A stretch of 47,741 nucleotides of DNA, from contig DYOR01000008.1 in the NCBI GenBank assembly GCA_020720385.1, forward strand, positions 1 through 47,741, written 5' to 3'. Of the stretch, positions 1 to 11,587 are shown piece after piece. The stretch's first letter is position 1; every line of letters begins with the position of its first letter. The translations under genes were made by a program, and so were the position numbers. The notes beneath the pieces were generated by a model. The model ran no database searches. It had not been told where the DNA came from and was given only the letters and a program-made list of their open reading frames with translations. Origin of the DNA: Rubrivivax sp. Its GTDB lineage: Bacteria; Pseudomonadota; Gammaproteobacteria; Burkholderiales; Burkholderiaceae_C.

Positions 1-1004
1 ACCCCGTAGTACCCCCGGTACCACTCCACGAACCGCCCCACCCCCGTGCGCACGTCGGTGGCCGGCGTGAACCCCACCCACTCGCGCAGCGCGTCCACAT
101 CGGCGTAGGTCGCCGGCACGTCGCCGTCCTGCAGCGGCAGCAGGTTCATCTGCGCCTTGCGCCCCAGCGCCTCCTCGATGCTGGCGATGTAGTCCAGCAG
201 TTGCACCGGCTGGTGGTTGCCGATGTTGAAGACGCGGTAGGGCACGTTGCTCGTCGCCGGGTCGGGCGTGTCGGAGACGTAGGCCGGGTTGGGCGCGGCT
301 GCCCGGTCGAGCACGCGAATCACGCCCTCGGCGATGTCGTCGACGAAGGTGAAGTCGCGCTGCATGCGGCCGTGGTTGAAGACGTCGATGGCCCGGCCTT
401 CGAGGATCGCCTTGGTGAAGAGGAACAGCGCCATGTCCGGCCGGCCCCAGGGCCCGTAGACAGTGAAGAAGCGCAGCCCCGTGGTGGGCAGGCCGAAGAG
501 GTGGCTGTAGGTGTGTGCCATGAGCTCGTTGGCTTTCTTCGTCGCCGCGTACATGCTCACCGGGTGGTCCACCGCGTCGTGCTCGGAGAACGGCATCTTC
601 GTGTTGCCGCCGTAGACGCTGGAGCTCGAGGCGTACACCAGGTGCTGCACCTGGCTGTGGCGGCAGCCCTCGAGCACGTTCATGAAGCCCACGATGTTGC
701 TGTCGATGTAGGAGTGCGGGTTCTTCAGCGAATAGCGCACGCCGGCCTGCGCCGCCAGGTGGATGACGCGCTCGAAGCGCTCGACGGCGAAGAGCCGCGC
801 CATGCCCTCGCGGTCGGCCACGTCCATCTTCACGAAGCGAAAGCGCTCGTGCGGCGTGAGCCGCGCCAGGCGTGCTTCCTTGAGGCTCACCTCGTAGTAG
901 TCGTTGAGGTTGTCCAGGCCGACCACCTCGTCGCCACGCGCGAGCAGGCGCAGCGAAGTGGTCATGCCGATGAAGCCGGCGGCGCCGGTGAGCAGTACTT
1001 TCAT
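1..1004 (-). CDS. NAD-dependent epimerase, UDP-glucuronate 4-epimerase type (3' end beyond window edge)
   Basis: Reverse strand from ATG at 1004 reads [46 protein letters not shown]...; GxxGxxG Rossmann motif, SSSSVYG and YAATKKANE (YxxxK) SDR motifs. Confidence 0.88.
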   Translation of the reverse strand, partial: MKVLLTGAAGFIGMTTSLRLLARGDEVVGLDNLNDYYEVSLKEARLARLTPHERFRFVKMDVADREGMARLFAVERFERVIHLAAQAGVRYSLKNPHSYIDSNIVGFMNVLEGCRHSQVQHLVYASSSSVYGGNTKMPFSEHDAVDHPVSMYAATKKANELMAHTYSHLFGLPTTGLRFFTVYGPWGRPDMALFLFTKAILEGRAIDVFNHGRMQRDFTFVDDIAEGVIRVLDRAAAPNPAYVSDTPDPATSNVPYRVFNIGNHQPVQLLDYIASIEEALGRKAQMNLLPLQDGDVPATYADVDALREWVGFTPATDVRTGVGRFVEWYRGYYG

Positions 1005-1208
1005 GGGGTGCGCGGGCGGTGGGGAGCGGCTGCGCGGCAGGCACAGCGGGCGCGGAATGCGGCTCTCGGGCCATTCTGGCATGCGCTCGCGCCGCTCCCA
1101 GCCAGGGTGCCGGGCGGCCGGCGAGAAGAGTTCACGCCCCTGGCGTGGTGCGTGCCTGGTCGGCGCGTGCCCGCCGCGGGGCGGCTGCGCAGCGGCCCCG
1201 CCGCCCGT

Positions 1209-1799
1209 CTACAGCACCCGGGCGGCCACCTCGAAGGGCAGGCGCGGGCCGCGCGGGTGGTTGCCGCTGGCGTCCCCGTAACCCAGGTTGACGAGGAAGT
1301 TGGCCTTCCAGCGCCCGTCGGGGAAGAACTCGGCGTCGACCTTGGCGGCGTCGAAGCCGCTCATCGGCCCGCAGTCCAGCCCGAGCATGCGCGCGGCGAG
1401 GATGAGGTAGGCGCCCTGCAGCGTACCGCTGCGCGCCGCAGTGGCCTCGGACAGCGCGGCGTTGCCCTCGAACAGCGCCCGGCCCCCGGGGAAGGCCGGG
1501 AACTGCTCGGGCAGGAACTCGTGGAAGCGCGTGTCGGTGGCCACGATCACCACCACCGGCGCGGCCAGGGTCTTGTCGCGGTTGCCCGCCGACAGCGCGG
1601 GCTCGAGGCGCTGCCTGGCCTGCGCGCTGCGCAGGAAGACGAAGCGCCCGGGCTGCGCGTTCATCGAGGTCGGCCCCCACTTGAGCAGCTCGTAGAGCCG
1701 GCGCAGCGTCTCCTCGCTCACCGGCTCGGGGCGGAACTTGTTGAAGGTGCGGGCGAGGCGAAAGGCCTGGTCCAGCGATCGGTCGTCGAGTGTCGTCAT
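1209..1799 (-). CDS. Nitroreductase-family protein, malonic semialdehyde reductase RutE/HadB-like
   Basis: ORF 196 aa; [42 protein letters not shown] and [11 protein letters not shown] typical of the RutE/HadB group. Confidence 0.82.
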   Translation of the reverse strand: MTTLDDRSLDQAFRLARTFNKFRPEPVSEETLRRLYELLKWGPTSMNAQPGRFVFLRSAQARQRLEPALSAGNRDKTLAAPVVVIVATDTRFHEFLPEQFPAFPGGRALFEGNAALSEATAARSGTLQGAYLILAARMLGLDCGPMSGFDAAKVDAEFFPDGRWKANFLVNLGYGDASGNHPRGPRLPFEVAARVL

Positions 1800-1830
1800 G
1801 GTGCGCAGCGGCGAAGTGGGTGAGTTCGAG

Positions 1831-1854
1831 TTTCCTTGAACCGCTTCAAGGAAA
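1831..1854. promoter_or_regulatory. DNR/FNR/NNR-type operator, perfect dyad upstream of norC
   Basis: tttccttgaa-ccgc-ttcaaggaaa: 10-bp perfect inverted arms containing TTGA-N6-TCAA; 57 bp upstream of norC ATG. Confidence 0.75.
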
Positions 1855-1910
1855 TTCCCGAGCAGATCCGTAGGCTACCTCCCTTCAGCAAAGACGGTCG
1901 GAGGCACCCC

Positions 1911-3771
<1,861 letters not shown>

Positions 3772-3790
3772 GGCTGCCCCGGGGTTGAGC

Positions 3791-4603
3791 ATGGAAATGA
3801 CCAGCGCGCGCCAGTTGGCAGCCCTGCCGTTCTACGCGGCGCAGGGCGCGGAGTGCGAGCTCTTCGCACAGGCCCATGCCAGCCGGCTGCCGCTGCTCAT
3901 CAAAGGCCCCACCGGCTGCGGCAAGACGCGGCTGGTGGAGCACATGGCGGCCCGGCTGGGCCGCCCGCTGGTCACCGTGAGCTGCCACGACGACCTCAGC
4001 GCGTCCGACCTCGTCGGCCGCCACCTCATCGCCGGCGGCGACACCGCGTGGTGCGACGGCCCGCTCACGCGCGCCGTGCGCAGCGGCGCCATCTGCTACC
4101 TCGACGAGGTGGTGGAAGCGCGCAAGGACACCACGGTGGTGCTGCATCCGCTGGCCGACGACCGGCGCGTGCTGCCGGTGGAGCGCACCGGCGAGCTGCT
4201 GCCCGCCGCACCGGGCTTCATGCTCGTCATCTCCTACAACCCGGGCTACCAGAACCTGCTCAAGGGCCTCAAGCCGAGCACGCGCCAGCGCTTCGTGGCG
4301 CTCACGCTGGGCTACCCGCCCGCCGCGCTGGAGCGCAGCATCGTGCAGGCCGAGAGCCAGTGCAGCGAGGCCACCGCCGCACGGCTCGTGCAGCTCGCGC
4401 AGGCCCTGCGCCGGCTCACCGACCACGACCTGGAAGAGACCGCCAGCACGCGCCTGCTGGTGATGGCCGCGCGGCTGCACGTGGCCGGGATGACCCTGCC
4501 GCAGGCCTGCCAGGCCGCGGTGGTGGACGCCCTCACCGACGACGCCGAGACCGCCGCGGCGCTGGCCGACGTGGTGCATGCCGTGGTGGGCGATGCGCAG
4601 TGA
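3791..4603 (+). CDS. norQ: NorQ/NirQ/CbbQ MoxR-type AAA+ ATPase
   Basis: Walker A GPTGCGKT, SCHDDLSASDLVGRHLI, CYLDEVVEAR Walker B; between norB and norD. Confidence 0.92.
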   Translation: MEMTSARQLAALPFYAAQGAECELFAQAHASRLPLLIKGPTGCGKTRLVEHMAARLGRPLVTVSCHDDLSASDLVGRHLIAGGDTAWCDGPLTRAVRSGAICYLDEVVEARKDTTVVLHPLADDRRVLPVERTGELLPAAPGFMLVISYNPGYQNLLKGLKPSTRQRFVALTLGYPPAALERSIVQAESQCSEATAARLVQLAQALRRLTDHDLEETASTRLLVMAARLHVAGMTLPQACQAAVVDALTDDAETAAALADVVHAVVGDAQ

Positions 4604-5603
4604 GCGCGCCGGCAGCGCCGTGCTCGGGGTACGCACGCCACCGGGCGCGGACCCGGCCACCGCGCCGCGCCGGCAGGCCCGGCTGCAACGCCTGCGGCGC
4701 ACGCTGCAGTTCGCCTTCTTCGCGCTCTTCCTGCTCGCCCCGGCGCTGAACCTGCTGCGCTTCGACCTCACCGAGACGCAGCTCTGGGTGCTGGGTTTTC
4801 GCTGGTCGCTGGGCATCGACGCCTTCCTGCGCGGCGAGGCCAGCGCCACCCAGGCGGCGCTGGGCATCATCCTGCGCGGCATCCTGCCGGTATTCGCCGT
4901 CATCGTCACCGTGCTCATCGTGGCCTACCGCTACGGGCGCCTGTACTGCGGCTGGCTGTGCCCGCACTTCACCATGGTCGAGGCGCTCAACGACCTGCTG
5001 CACCGCGCCATCGGCCGCTTCAGCCTGTGGGACGCGCAGCCCAGCGCGCATGGGGGCCGCGTGCCGCAGCGGCGCTGGTGGCCGGTGTTCATCGTCTCGT
5101 GCGCCTTCTTCGGCTTCCTCTGGGCCATCACCCTGCTCAGCTACCTGCTGCCGCCGGCGCAGATCTGGGGCAACCTGGTGCACGGCACGCTCACCCCCAA
5201 CCAGGCGCGTTTCCTGCTCATCTTCAGCGCGATCTTCACGCTCGAGGCCGCCTTCGCCCGCCACCTGTTCTGCCGCTACGCCTGCGCCGCGGGCCTCTTC
5301 CAGAGCCTGGCCTGGATGGCCAACCCGCGCGCGCTGGTGGTGAGCTTCGACCGTAGCCGCTCGCGCGACTGCCGCAGTTGCAGCACGGCGGCCTACCCCG
5401 AAGGCAACGCCTGCGACAACGCCTGTCCGATGCGGCTGCCGCCGCGCAGCGTCAAGCGGCTCATGTTCACCTGCGTGCAGTGCGGCCAGTGCGTCGACGA
5501 ATGCGAGGCCTCGCACGCCGCGCAGCAGCGCACACCCAACCTGGAGTGGAAGGTCGGGCTGGACGCGCTGCGCGAATCGCTGCGCCAGCGGCGCGAAGGC
5601 TGA
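4593..5603 (+). CDS. 4Fe-4S polyferredoxin membrane protein (NapH/CcoG-like) in nor operon
   Basis: YRYGRLYCGWLCPHFTMVEA, CRSCSTAAYPEGNACDNACPMRLPPRS, MFTCVQCGQCVDECEASH; several TM segments; overlaps norQ stop. Confidence 0.85.
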   Translation: MRSERAGSAVLGVRTPPGADPATAPRRQARLQRLRRTLQFAFFALFLLAPALNLLRFDLTETQLWVLGFRWSLGIDAFLRGEASATQAALGIILRGILPVFAVIVTVLIVAYRYGRLYCGWLCPHFTMVEALNDLLHRAIGRFSLWDAQPSAHGGRVPQRRWWPVFIVSCAFFGFLWAITLLSYLLPPAQIWGNLVHGTLTPNQARFLLIFSAIFTLEAAFARHLFCRYACAAGLFQSLAWMANPRALVVSFDRSRSRDCRSCSTAAYPEGNACDNACPMRLPPRSVKRLMFTCVQCGQCVDECEASHAAQQRTPNLEWKVGLDALRESLRQRREG

Positions 5604-5616
5604 AGGCGAGCGCCCC

Positions 5617-7431
5617 ATGGAAGAGTGGATCGGGGAGCGCTGGCACCGCCTCGTCACCCGGCTCGCCGAGCCCGGGTTCGCCGCCCAGGCGGTGACGCTG
5701 GCACAAGTGCAGCGGCCGGTGGCAATGCTCTTTCGCGCCGCCGGGGGCGCCAGCGGCGTGCGCGTGGTGCCGGCCGCGGCGGCGCGCATAGCCGGGCCGC
5801 GCGGCTGGCTGCAGCGCCTGGCCGGCAGCGGGCTGCGCGCGGCGCTCACCCGGCTCGACGGCGACACCCTCGCCCTGCCCCCGGTGGTGGCGGTGTTCGA
5901 CGACGCCGCACTCAACCGCGACCTCTACCTGTGGCTGGCGGCACTGGCCGCGGTGCACGAGCCGGGCCGGCCCTGGATCGCCGGCAACGTAGCGGCCACG
6001 CAGGCGGCACTCGAGCGCTGCCCAGGCCTGTGGCCGCGCTGGCAGCGGCTGCTGCACGCCCACCTGATGCAGCGGCCGGCGCTGGCGCGGCTGCAGGGCC
6101 AGGCCGCGGCGGCCGAGGCGGTGGTGCAGGCGGCGCTGCGCGGCGCGCCCGCGCCAGATGACATCGACCCGCAGGCCGTCGCCCCGGTGTGGCTGTGGCT
6201 CGAGGCGCTGCCCCCCGCCGCCCTGCGCGGTGAAGAAGCCGGCGAGGCCGCGGCGCGCCAGGCCCAGACGGCGTGCGCCGCCAGCAGCGAGGTGCGCCGG
6301 CGCACGCGCCGCGCCGCGCCGCCCAGCGGCCGCGCGCCGCTGCTGCTGCCCTCGCGCTACGAGTCGCTCAACACCTGGAGCGAACACGTGCCGCTGGACC
6401 GCGGCCACGACGACGAGAACGACCCCCAGGCCACGGCCGCCGCCGACGACATGGAGCAGCTCAGCCTCAGCCGCGACGGCGCGGCGCCGGCCTCGCGCGT
6501 GAAGTTCGACCTCGACCTGCCCAGCGCCAGCGCCGACGACCAGCCCCTGGGCCCGGGCGAGACGCTGCCCGAATGGGACTGGAAGCGTCAGTGCCTGCGC
6601 GCCGACCATTGCCGCGTCACCACCCTGGTGGCCGCCCCGGGCGCGCCCTTCCTGCCCTGCGCCGCGCTGCGCGCCACCGCAAGGCGCGTGCGCCGGCGCC
6701 TCGAGGTGCTGCGCGGGGCACCGCAGTGGCAGCGCGGTTGCGCCGACGGCGAGGCCATCGACCTGGATGCCTGGGTGCGCCACGCCAGCAGCGGCGCTGC
6801 CCTGCGCAGCGGCGAACCGCCCGTGTTTGCGCGCCGCGGGCGCGGCGAGCGCAGCCTGGCCACCCTGCTGCTGGCCGACCTGTCGCTGTCCACCGACGCG
6901 CACGCCAACGACGAGCAGCGCGTCATCGACGTCATCCGCGACGCGCTGTACGTCTTCGGCGAGGCCTTGCACGGAACCGGCGACGCCTTCGCCATGCTCG
7001 GCTTCAGCTCGGTGCGGCGCAGCCAGGTGCGCATGCAGCACCTGAAGGGCTTCGACGAGCCCTGGGCGGGGGCCGTGCAGGCGCGCGTGGGCGCCATCAA
7101 GCCGGGCTACTACACGCGCATGGGCGCCGCCCTGCGCCTGGCCACCCGCCGCCTGGCCCAGCGCAGCGAGCGCCAGCGCCTGCTCCTCATCCTCACCGAT
7201 GGCAAGCCCAACGACATCGACGTCTACGAGGGCCGCTGGGGCCTGGAGGACACGCGCCACGCGGTGATGCAGGCGCGCCAGGCGGGCCTGCTGCCTTTCT
7301 GCCTGAGCATCGACGAGCAGGCGCACGCCTACCTGCCGCACCTCTTCGGGCGCCAGGGCTGGGCCCACGTGCCGCGGCCGGCCATGCTGCCGACCCGCCT
7401 GGCCACGGTGTATTCCCGGCTCACACGATGA
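5617..7431 (+). CDS. norD: NorD, von Willebrand factor A-domain protein required for NOR activation
   Basis: 604 aa; C-terminal VWA ATLLLADLSLSTDAHA (DxSxS MIDAS), ILTDGKPNDIDVYEGRWGLEDTRHAV; operon position after norQ. Confidence 0.92.
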   Translation: MEEWIGERWHRLVTRLAEPGFAAQAVTLAQVQRPVAMLFRAAGGASGVRVVPAAAARIAGPRGWLQRLAGSGLRAALTRLDGDTLALPPVVAVFDDAALNRDLYLWLAALAAVHEPGRPWIAGNVAATQAALERCPGLWPRWQRLLHAHLMQRPALARLQGQAAAAEAVVQAALRGAPAPDDIDPQAVAPVWLWLEALPPAALRGEEAGEAAARQAQTACAASSEVRRRTRRAAPPSGRAPLLLPSRYESLNTWSEHVPLDRGHDDENDPQATAAADDMEQLSLSRDGAAPASRVKFDLDLPSASADDQPLGPGETLPEWDWKRQCLRADHCRVTTLVAAPGAPFLPCAALRATARRVRRRLEVLRGAPQWQRGCADGEAIDLDAWVRHASSGAALRSGEPPVFARRGRGERSLATLLLADLSLSTDAHANDEQRVIDVIRDALYVFGEALHGTGDAFAMLGFSSVRRSQVRMQHLKGFDEPWAGAVQARVGAIKPGYYTRMGAALRLATRRLAQRSERQRLLLILTDGKPNDIDVYEGRWGLEDTRHAVMQARQAGLLPFCLSIDEQAHAYLPHLFGRQGWAHVPRPAMLPTRLATVYSRLTR

Positions 7432-8180
7432 ACCTGCCTTGCCCCGACAATGCGGCTTTGCCCCAGAGCGAGCCCCCTGTCTTGGAACCGCGCGTTTTCG
7501 ACCTGCCAAGCTACCTGGCCACGCTGCCAGTCTTCAGCGGCCTCGGCCGCCCCGAGCTCGAGCGGCTGGCCGCGGGCTGCGCGCTGCGCCGGCTGGCGCG
7601 CGGCGAGACGATCTTCCGCGTGGGCGAACCCTGCCAGGAGTTCCACGTCGTCGTCACCGGGCAGGTGAAACTCTTCGCGCTCTCGCCCGGCGGGCAGGAA
7701 AAGGTCATCGAGCTCATCGGGCCGGGGCACAGCTTTGCCGAGGCGCTGATGTTCACCGACCGCCCCTACATCCTCAACGCCCAGGCGCTCAGCGAGACGC
7801 TGCTGCTCTCCGTGGGCAAGGCGGTGGTGATCGCCGAGATCGAGGCCGATTCGCGCGTCGCGCTGCGCATGCTCGCCGGCGTCTCGCGCCGCCTGCACGG
7901 GCTGGTGCACGATGTGCAGACCTACGCCCTGGACAGCGGCATGCAGCGCGTCATCGGCTACCTGCTGCGCGGGCACGCCGCCGACGACGCCAGCCCGGGC
8001 GAAGTCCTCACCGTGTCGCTGCCGGTGAGCAAGGCCACCGTGGCCTCGCGCCTGAGCATCACCCCGGAGTACTTCTCGCGCGTGCTCCACGAGCTCGAGG
8101 CGGCGGGGCTGATCGAGGTCGACAAGCGCGACATCCGCATCCTCGACGCGGGCGGCCTGGCGCGCCACGCCGCACCCTGA
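7428..8180 (+). CDS. dnr: Crp/Fnr-family transcriptional regulator, Dnr-like
   Basis: ATGA overlap with norD; cNMP-binding fold (FRVGEPCQEFHVVVTGQVKLFALSPGGQEKVIELIGPG) plus HTH (SKATVASRLSITPEYFSRVLHELEAAGLI). Confidence 0.87.
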   Translation: MNLPCPDNAALPQSEPPVLEPRVFDLPSYLATLPVFSGLGRPELERLAAGCALRRLARGETIFRVGEPCQEFHVVVTGQVKLFALSPGGQEKVIELIGPGHSFAEALMFTDRPYILNAQALSETLLLSVGKAVVIAEIEADSRVALRMLAGVSRRLHGLVHDVQTYALDSGMQRVIGYLLRGHAADDASPGEVLTVSLPVSKATVASRLSITPEYFSRVLHELEAAGLIEVDKRDIRILDAGGLARHAAP

Positions 8181-8425
8181 GCGGCACGCCCGGCGGCCCG
8201 CCTGGGGTGGTCTGCAACGATGCGGTGCGCCGGCCCCCGCCAGGACCAGGTGCATGACATGCCCGTGATAAGCTGAGTCTTCGCGCCACTTCTCCCCCCA
8301 TCGTCGAGGGTCAGGCCGGCCCATATTGACGGGGTCGCGGCGCCGGCCGCCTGGCACGCTCGGGCGCGGCCGGGCAAGCGCCGGCCGGCCCCGTCGACGC
8401 ACGACTTCCAGAGCTCGGAGAACCC

Positions 8426-10306
8426 ATGAAGGACCCTGCACAACCAGCTCCTGTCGCATCCGACCTGATGCACTTCAATCCGGGGACGCGCGAGGGCCCG
8501 CTGTCCCGCCTGCTCCACCAGCGTTCATTGACGCCCTGGTTCCAGCCCATCGTCTCGCTGGAGAGCGGTGCGGTGTTCGCACACGAGGCACTGGTCCGGG
8601 GTCCGCAGAACATGCCCTTGTGCATGCCGGATGCACTGTTTGCGGCGGCACGCCGGGAGGGCCTGCTGCAGGACTTCGAGGTCGCCTGTGTCGTTCTGGC
8701 CCTGGAGCGTTGGAGCGCGCTCAATGCCCCCGGACGCCTGTTCTTGAACATCAGCGCCACGGCACTGGTACGCTGTTTCGGCAAGTACCTGGCGCCGGTG
8801 ATCGGCGCATCGATGCGCCACTTCGGCGTGCCACCGCAACGGGTGGTGTTCGAGATCACCGAGCACGAGAACGTCAGCGACATTCCCGGGTTCATCGCGG
8901 TGGCCCAGGAAGTGCAGGCGGCGGGCATGTGCTTCGCGCTGGACGACTTCGGGGATGGGCGTTCGAGCCTCAGGCTGTGGTCGGAGCTGGGCCCGGACTT
9001 CGTGAAGATCGACAAGTACTTCACGCGCGAGATCTCGCAGCACGCCAGGAGGCTGCGCACCCTGCGCGCGCTGATGCAGATCGCCGAGACCTTCGGCACG
9101 ACCCTGGTGGCCGAGGGCGTGGAGACAAGCGAGGACCTGCGGGTCTTGCGCGACCTCGGCGTGCCGCTGGTGCAGGGCTACTTCCTCGGCCGTCCCGCAC
9201 CGCTTCCGCGCGAGAAGGCTGACGCGCACGCCGCCGCGGTGCTGGAAGATGCACGCGTCTCGGTGATGCCGACCATGCGCACCGCCTCCTCGCCGGGCCG
9301 GCTCATGAAGTGCCATGTCATCGAGGCCGAGCCGGCGCCGGCTGACGCGACCAACTGCGACATCGCGGCGCGCTTCGACGACCACGCCGACTTGCACGCC
9401 ATCGCCCTGGTGGACGGGGACATTGCCGTGGCACTGCTGGGCCGCGAGCAGTTCCTCAATCGCTATGCCAAGCCCTACTTCAGGGAGCTCTACGGCCGCA
9501 AGCCATGCATCGCCTTCGCCAACACCTCGCCGGTCCGCATCGACGTGGGCGCCGACGTGAACGATCTCATCCAGGTCCTGACGTCGGCCGATCAGCGCTA
9601 CCTCAACGAGGGCTTCATCTACACCGAGAACGGCCGCTATCGCGGGCTGGGCACGGGTCACCAGCTGGTGCGGCAGGTCACTGAAAGCCGCATCGAGGCC
9701 GCGCGCCATGCCAACCCGCTCACGTTGCTGCCCGGCAACATCCCCATCAGCGAACACATCGAGCGGCTGCTCGCGGCCGGTGCGACCTTCGTCTGCTGCT
9801 ACGCCGACCTGAGCGACTTCAAGCCCTTCAACGACCACTTCGGATATTGGCGCGGCGACGAGGTCATCAAGTTGCTGGCATCCACGCTGCAGAGCGCTTG
9901 CGACCCGCAGTGCGACTTCGTCGGGCACGTGGGCGGCGACGACTTCGTGGTTCTCTTCCAGAGCGCCGACTGGCTGCAACGCTGCGAGCGCATGGTCAAC
10001 ACCTTCAACGCCGCAGCGGTGCAGTTGTACGGCGAAGAAGAACGCCAGGCGGGTGGCATCTGCGCCGAAGACCGGCACGGCGTGAAACGCTTCTTCGGCT
10101 TCACTTCGCTTTACATGGGCGCCGTTCACGCCTCAGCCCCGAGTGCCTACCGTGCCGCCCCCGACGTCGCCAGCGCCGCGGCGCGCGCCAAGCAGCAGGC
10201 GAAGATACTCAAGTCGCCGATTTACGTCGACCGCCCAGCCCCCGCCGCGTCGGCGCACCGGTCGGGGCGGATCGAGTCGGAGTCCACGGCGGCGCCGATG
10301 AGCTGA
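8426..10306 (+). CDS. EAL-(CBS-like linker)-GGDEF cyclic-di-GMP protein
   Basis: EAL motifs HEALVRGP, FLNISA, EITEHE, LDDFGDG, VKIDKYF, VAEGVET, QGYFLGRP; GGDEF variant HVGGDDFVV. Confidence 0.92.
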   Translation: MKDPAQPAPVASDLMHFNPGTREGPLSRLLHQRSLTPWFQPIVSLESGAVFAHEALVRGPQNMPLCMPDALFAAARREGLLQDFEVACVVLALERWSALNAPGRLFLNISATALVRCFGKYLAPVIGASMRHFGVPPQRVVFEITEHENVSDIPGFIAVAQEVQAAGMCFALDDFGDGRSSLRLWSELGPDFVKIDKYFTREISQHARRLRTLRALMQIAETFGTTLVAEGVETSEDLRVLRDLGVPLVQGYFLGRPAPLPREKADAHAAAVLEDARVSVMPTMRTASSPGRLMKCHVIEAEPAPADATNCDIAARFDDHADLHAIALVDGDIAVALLGREQFLNRYAKPYFRELYGRKPCIAFANTSPVRIDVGADVNDLIQVLTSADQRYLNEGFIYTENGRYRGLGTGHQLVRQVTESRIEAARHANPLTLLPGNIPISEHIERLLAAGATFVCCYADLSDFKPFNDHFGYWRGDEVIKLLASTLQSACDPQCDFVGHVGGDDFVVLFQSADWLQRCERMVNTFNAAAVQLYGEEERQAGGICAEDRHGVKRFFGFTSLYMGAVHASAPSAYRAAPDVASAAARAKQQAKILKSPIYVDRPAPAASAHRSGRIESESTAAPMS

Positions 10307-10322
10307 GCGCCGGCGCACGACA

Positions 10323-11444
10323 ATGCCGGACATGCAACCCCTCGACGACCCCGGCCACGACCGCGAAATCGGCCAGCGCAACACCACCCGCGACACCACG
10401 CGCATCGACGACACGCGCATCGACGCGGTGCGCCCGCTGATCACGCCGGCGCTGCTCATGGAGCGGCTGCCCGGCTCGGACGCCACGCCGGCGCTGGTCG
10501 AGCGCAGCCGCCAGGCCATCGCCCGCGTGCTGCAGGGCGCCGACGACCGGCTGCTGGTGGTGGTGGGCCCATGCTCGATCCACGACCACGAGCAGGCGCT
10601 CGAGTACGCGGCGCTGCTCAAGGCCGCCGCCGAGCCCCTGGCCGACGCGCTGCTGGTGGTCATGCGCACCTACTTCGAGAAGCCGCGCACCACGGTGGGC
10701 TGGAAGGGCTACATCAACGACCCGCACCTGGACGGCAGCTTCGCCATCAACGAGGGGCTGGAGCGCGCGCGCCGCCTGCTGCTGCAGATCGTCGAGAGCG
10801 GGCTGCCCGTGGGCACCGAGTTCCTCGACCTGCTCAGCCCGCAGTTCATCAGCGACCTCGTCGCCTGGGGCGCCATCGGCGCGCGCACCACCGAGAGCCA
10901 GAGCCACCGCCAGCTCGCCTCGGGGCTGAGCTGCCCGGTGGGCTTCAAGAACGGCACCGACGGCGGCGTGAAGGTGGCGGCCGATGCCATCGTCGCCGCG
11001 GCCGCGCCGCACGCCTTCATGGGCATGACGAAGATGGGCCAGGCCGCCATCTTCGAGACACGCGGCAACCAGGACTGCCACGCCATCCTGCGCGGCGGCA
11101 AGCGCCCCAACTTCAGCGCCGCCGACGTCGACGCCGCCTGCGCCGTGCTGCGCGAGGCCGGCTTGCGCGAGCAGGTGATGATCGACGTCTCGCACGCCAA
11201 CAGCGCCAAGCAGCACCGCCGCCAGATCGAGGTCGCGGCGGACCTCGCCGCGCGCATCGCCGGCGGCGAGCGCCGCATCATCGGCGTGATGATCGAGAGC
11301 CACCTCGAGGAAGGGCGGCAGGAGCTGACGCCGGGCCAGGCGCTGCGCCACGGCGTGTCGATCACCGATGCCTGCATCGGCTGGGCGCAGACGACGCCGG
11401 TGTTGCAGGCGCTGGCGCAGGCGGTGCGCAGGCGCAGGGGCTGA
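10323..11444 (+). CDS. aroG: 3-deoxy-7-phosphoheptulonate (DAHP) synthase, AroF/G/H class
   Basis: VVVGPCSIHDHEQALEYA, MRTYFEKPRTTVGWKGYINDP, DVSHANSAKQ, ITDACIGW. Confidence 0.96.
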   Translation: MPDMQPLDDPGHDREIGQRNTTRDTTRIDDTRIDAVRPLITPALLMERLPGSDATPALVERSRQAIARVLQGADDRLLVVVGPCSIHDHEQALEYAALLKAAAEPLADALLVVMRTYFEKPRTTVGWKGYINDPHLDGSFAINEGLERARRLLLQIVESGLPVGTEFLDLLSPQFISDLVAWGAIGARTTESQSHRQLASGLSCPVGFKNGTDGGVKVAADAIVAAAAPHAFMGMTKMGQAAIFETRGNQDCHAILRGGKRPNFSAADVDAACAVLREAGLREQVMIDVSHANSAKQHRRQIEVAADLAARIAGGERRIIGVMIESHLEEGRQELTPGQALRHGVSITDACIGWAQTTPVLQALAQAVRRRRG

Positions 11445-11481
11445 GGCGGCAAAGACGGGCCCGGCGCCCGGCCTTGCCGCC
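11445..11481. terminator. Candidate hairpin between convergent aroG and olsB
   Basis: ggcggcaa (11445-11452) / ttgccgcc (11474-11481) with an inner gggcccggcgcccgg stem; no clear T tract. Confidence 0.4.
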
Positions 11482-11587
11482 CGGCGAGGGGGCCTCGTGT
11501 TAGTGGCGTGGTGTTCGTGGCGTCGGGCCTCACGGCGGCGCGCCGCGACCCCAGGGGGCACGCGAGCTCGCCCGGGACCGCGCCGCG

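Noticed and set aside
201-1823. 540-aa plus-strand ORF
   Set aside because: Antisense to the epimerase and nitroreductase genes; no motifs
1836-1910. TTG start giving a longer NorC (166 aa)
   Set aside because: Start lies inside the DNR-type operator; ATG 1911 gives a canonical NorC N-terminus
6273-7427. N-terminal part of the 635-aa ORF 6273-8180
   Set aside because: Only the part from ATG 7428 matches Crp/Fnr; the upstream portion is an out-of-frame reading of norD
8254-8271. atgacat-gccc-gtgataa, another 11-bp-phased Pho-like pair
   Set aside because: Points away from any supported gene (3' of dnr on the wrong strand); treated as chance and as a reminder that single two-half-site matches occur in the background
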